Source: Desulfobacteraceae bacterium
GTDB lineage: Bacteria; Desulfobacterota; Desulfobacteria; Desulfobacterales; SG8-13
Direction of reading: 5' to 3'
Assembly (NCBI GenBank): GCA_029287875.1
Contig: JARFQH010000298.1
Coordinates: forward strand, 1-7,628
Length of the DNA: 7,628 nucleotides
The notes below the pieces were generated by a model. It made no database searches, was not told the origin of the DNA, and worked only from the letters and a program-made list of their open reading frames with translations. How positions within the stretch are numbered: position 1 is the stretch's first letter; the number at the start of each line of letters is the position of its first letter. Shown here piece after piece: positions 7,139-7,628 of the stretch. Position numbers and translations under genes: made by a program.

Positions 7139-7213
7139 CGATGGTATTTCGAGGCTGGTGGATCATCAGTTCTTACCTGAATTGCCGAAGAACCTAAATA
7201 AATAATTGACGCA

Positions 7214-7628
7214 ATGCTTTTGATACTCCTCAAAGCCTCCATCGCAGCACTTATCTTTGCCATCGGAATGACGGCTACCACAGAGGACATTGTCTACCTT
7301 TGGCGACGACCCGCTCTGCTGCTAAAGTCGATCATCGCAATGTACATTGTCATGCCGGCGGTGGCCGTCCTTATGGCGTGGACCCTCGACCTGCCGCCGA
7401 GAACCGAGTTGGCGTTGGTGGTTCTGGCCATTTGCGCCGGGGCTCCCCTGCTGCCGAAAAAGCTCATCAAATTCGGTGGTGATCCTTCTTATGTTTTCAG
7501 CCTGATCGTGACGACCTCGCTCCTTGCGATCGTCACCGTGCCCGCATCACTTCACTTCCTGGCCGAGATCATCTCTTTCGACACCTCGGCCGTGACCCCT
7601 TCACAAGTCGCCCGTATCATTCTGAAGA
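7214..7628 (+). CDS. Bile acid:sodium symporter (BASS)-like transporter, N-terminal part (3' end outside window)
   Basis: The frame is open from ATG 7214 to the window end, giving 138 residues. An in-frame stop at 7199-7201 leaves this ATG as the only good start; the ribosome site is weak. The protein is strongly hydrophobic, with segments near residues 2-20, 36-56, 64-80 and 92-112. The pattern FAIGMTATTEDIVYLWRRP, then IVMPAVAVLMAW, then LAICAGAPLLPKKLIKFGGDPSYVFSL resembles the BASS/SBF superfamily, where the opening helix ends in a G-M-x-x-T turn and a later P-rich segment precedes a conserved G-D. Such proteins carry organic anions with sodium across the inner membrane; the substrate cannot be told here. 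Full-length members have about 300 residues, so over half is missing. It is not obviously linked to the MCE operon and is separated by a long intergenic region. Confidence 0.75.
   Translation, partial: MLLILLKASIAALIFAIGMTATTEDIVYLWRRPALLLKSIIAMYIVMPAVAVLMAWTLDLPPRTELALVVLAICAGAPLLPKKLIKFGGDPSYVFSLIVTTSLLAIVTVPASLHFLAEIISFDTSAVTPSQVARIILK

Larger units (their letters stand above)
6877..7213. other. Intergenic region of about 337 bases with several inverted repeats
   Basis: No credible gene is seen on either strand; the minus-strand reading frame at 7087-7290 lies largely opposite the transporter start. The region holds an 18-bp palindrome (6899-6916), a CGCACGC/GCGTGTG hairpin (7024-7042), nested repeats at 7083-7138, and GTTCTT (7169-7174) paired with AAGAAC (7188-7193) just ahead of the transporter start. 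No tRNA fold or clear promoter pair was recognised. It should contain the promoter of the downstream gene, given the length and the possible terminator at its start. Confidence 0.5.

Noticed and set aside
7206..7227. TTGACG followed by TGATAC as a promoter for the transporter
   Set aside because: The spacing is only nine bases and the second box lies inside the coding region.
7087..7290. Minus-strand 67-residue frame in the intergenic region
   Set aside because: It overlaps the start of the transporter on the other strand, has no recognisable domain, and no ribosome site was evident.
7000..7312. 12-base direct repeat TGGCGACGACCC at 7000-7011 and 7301-7312
   Set aside because: One 12-base match in a window of this size is expected by chance, the flanks do not match, and the second copy is inside coding sequence.
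1..7628. CRISPR array, tRNA, rRNA or intact insertion sequence
   Set aside because: No regularly spaced repeats, cloverleaf-like region, ribosomal sequence or transposase reading frame was seen.

Overview
The window reads as a moderately GC-rich bacterial chromosome segment from a Gram-negative (diderm) organism. The grounds are an MCE/Mla-type envelope lipid-transport operon, a lipoprotein, and an HEVNQPL-type sensor kinase with a periplasmic sensor domain. The gene style (MlaE + MCE with a long helical tail, ABC_sub_bind sensor kinases) recalls Desulfobacterota-like Deltaproteobacteria, but that assignment is inference and is not fixed by any marker gene here.

Region 1 (1-4543) is a tightly packed plus-strand operon of five genes joined by short overlaps: (a) the 3' part of a GAF + class III nucleotide-cyclase-like protein, (b) an MlaE-family permease, (c) an ABC ATPase-like protein in the MlaF position, (d) an MCE/MlaD-family membrane-anchored protein with a long helical tail, and (e) a TPR-rich probable lipoprotein starting at TTG. 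The permease and MCE protein look intact. The ATPase-like protein has lost its Walker A, Q-loop, signature and H-loop residues. The cyclase-like domain has lost one metal Asp and both transition-state residues. Both are uninterrupted reading frames with recognisable folds, so they look like retained pseudoenzymes rather than decaying genes. I infer a lipid-transport complex between inner and outer membrane whose nucleotide-handling subunits have become regulatory or structural, with ATP hydrolysis either absent or supplied by a gene outside the window.

Region 2 (4544-6876) is a short spacer and a 759-residue hybrid sensor: signal peptide, periplasmic ABC_sub_bind-like domain, one membrane helix, PAS, HisKA, HATPase. 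Base composition changes abruptly near 5700, at the junction between the membrane helix and the cytoplasmic part, which suggests a domain-swap origin. No response regulator is visible beside it.

Region 3 (6877-7213) is non-coding. It holds a perfect 18-bp palindrome followed by four Ts just after the kinase gene (possible terminator) and a cluster of inverted repeats. Region 4 (7214-7628) is the start of a bile acid:sodium symporter (BASS)-like membrane protein that runs off the window.
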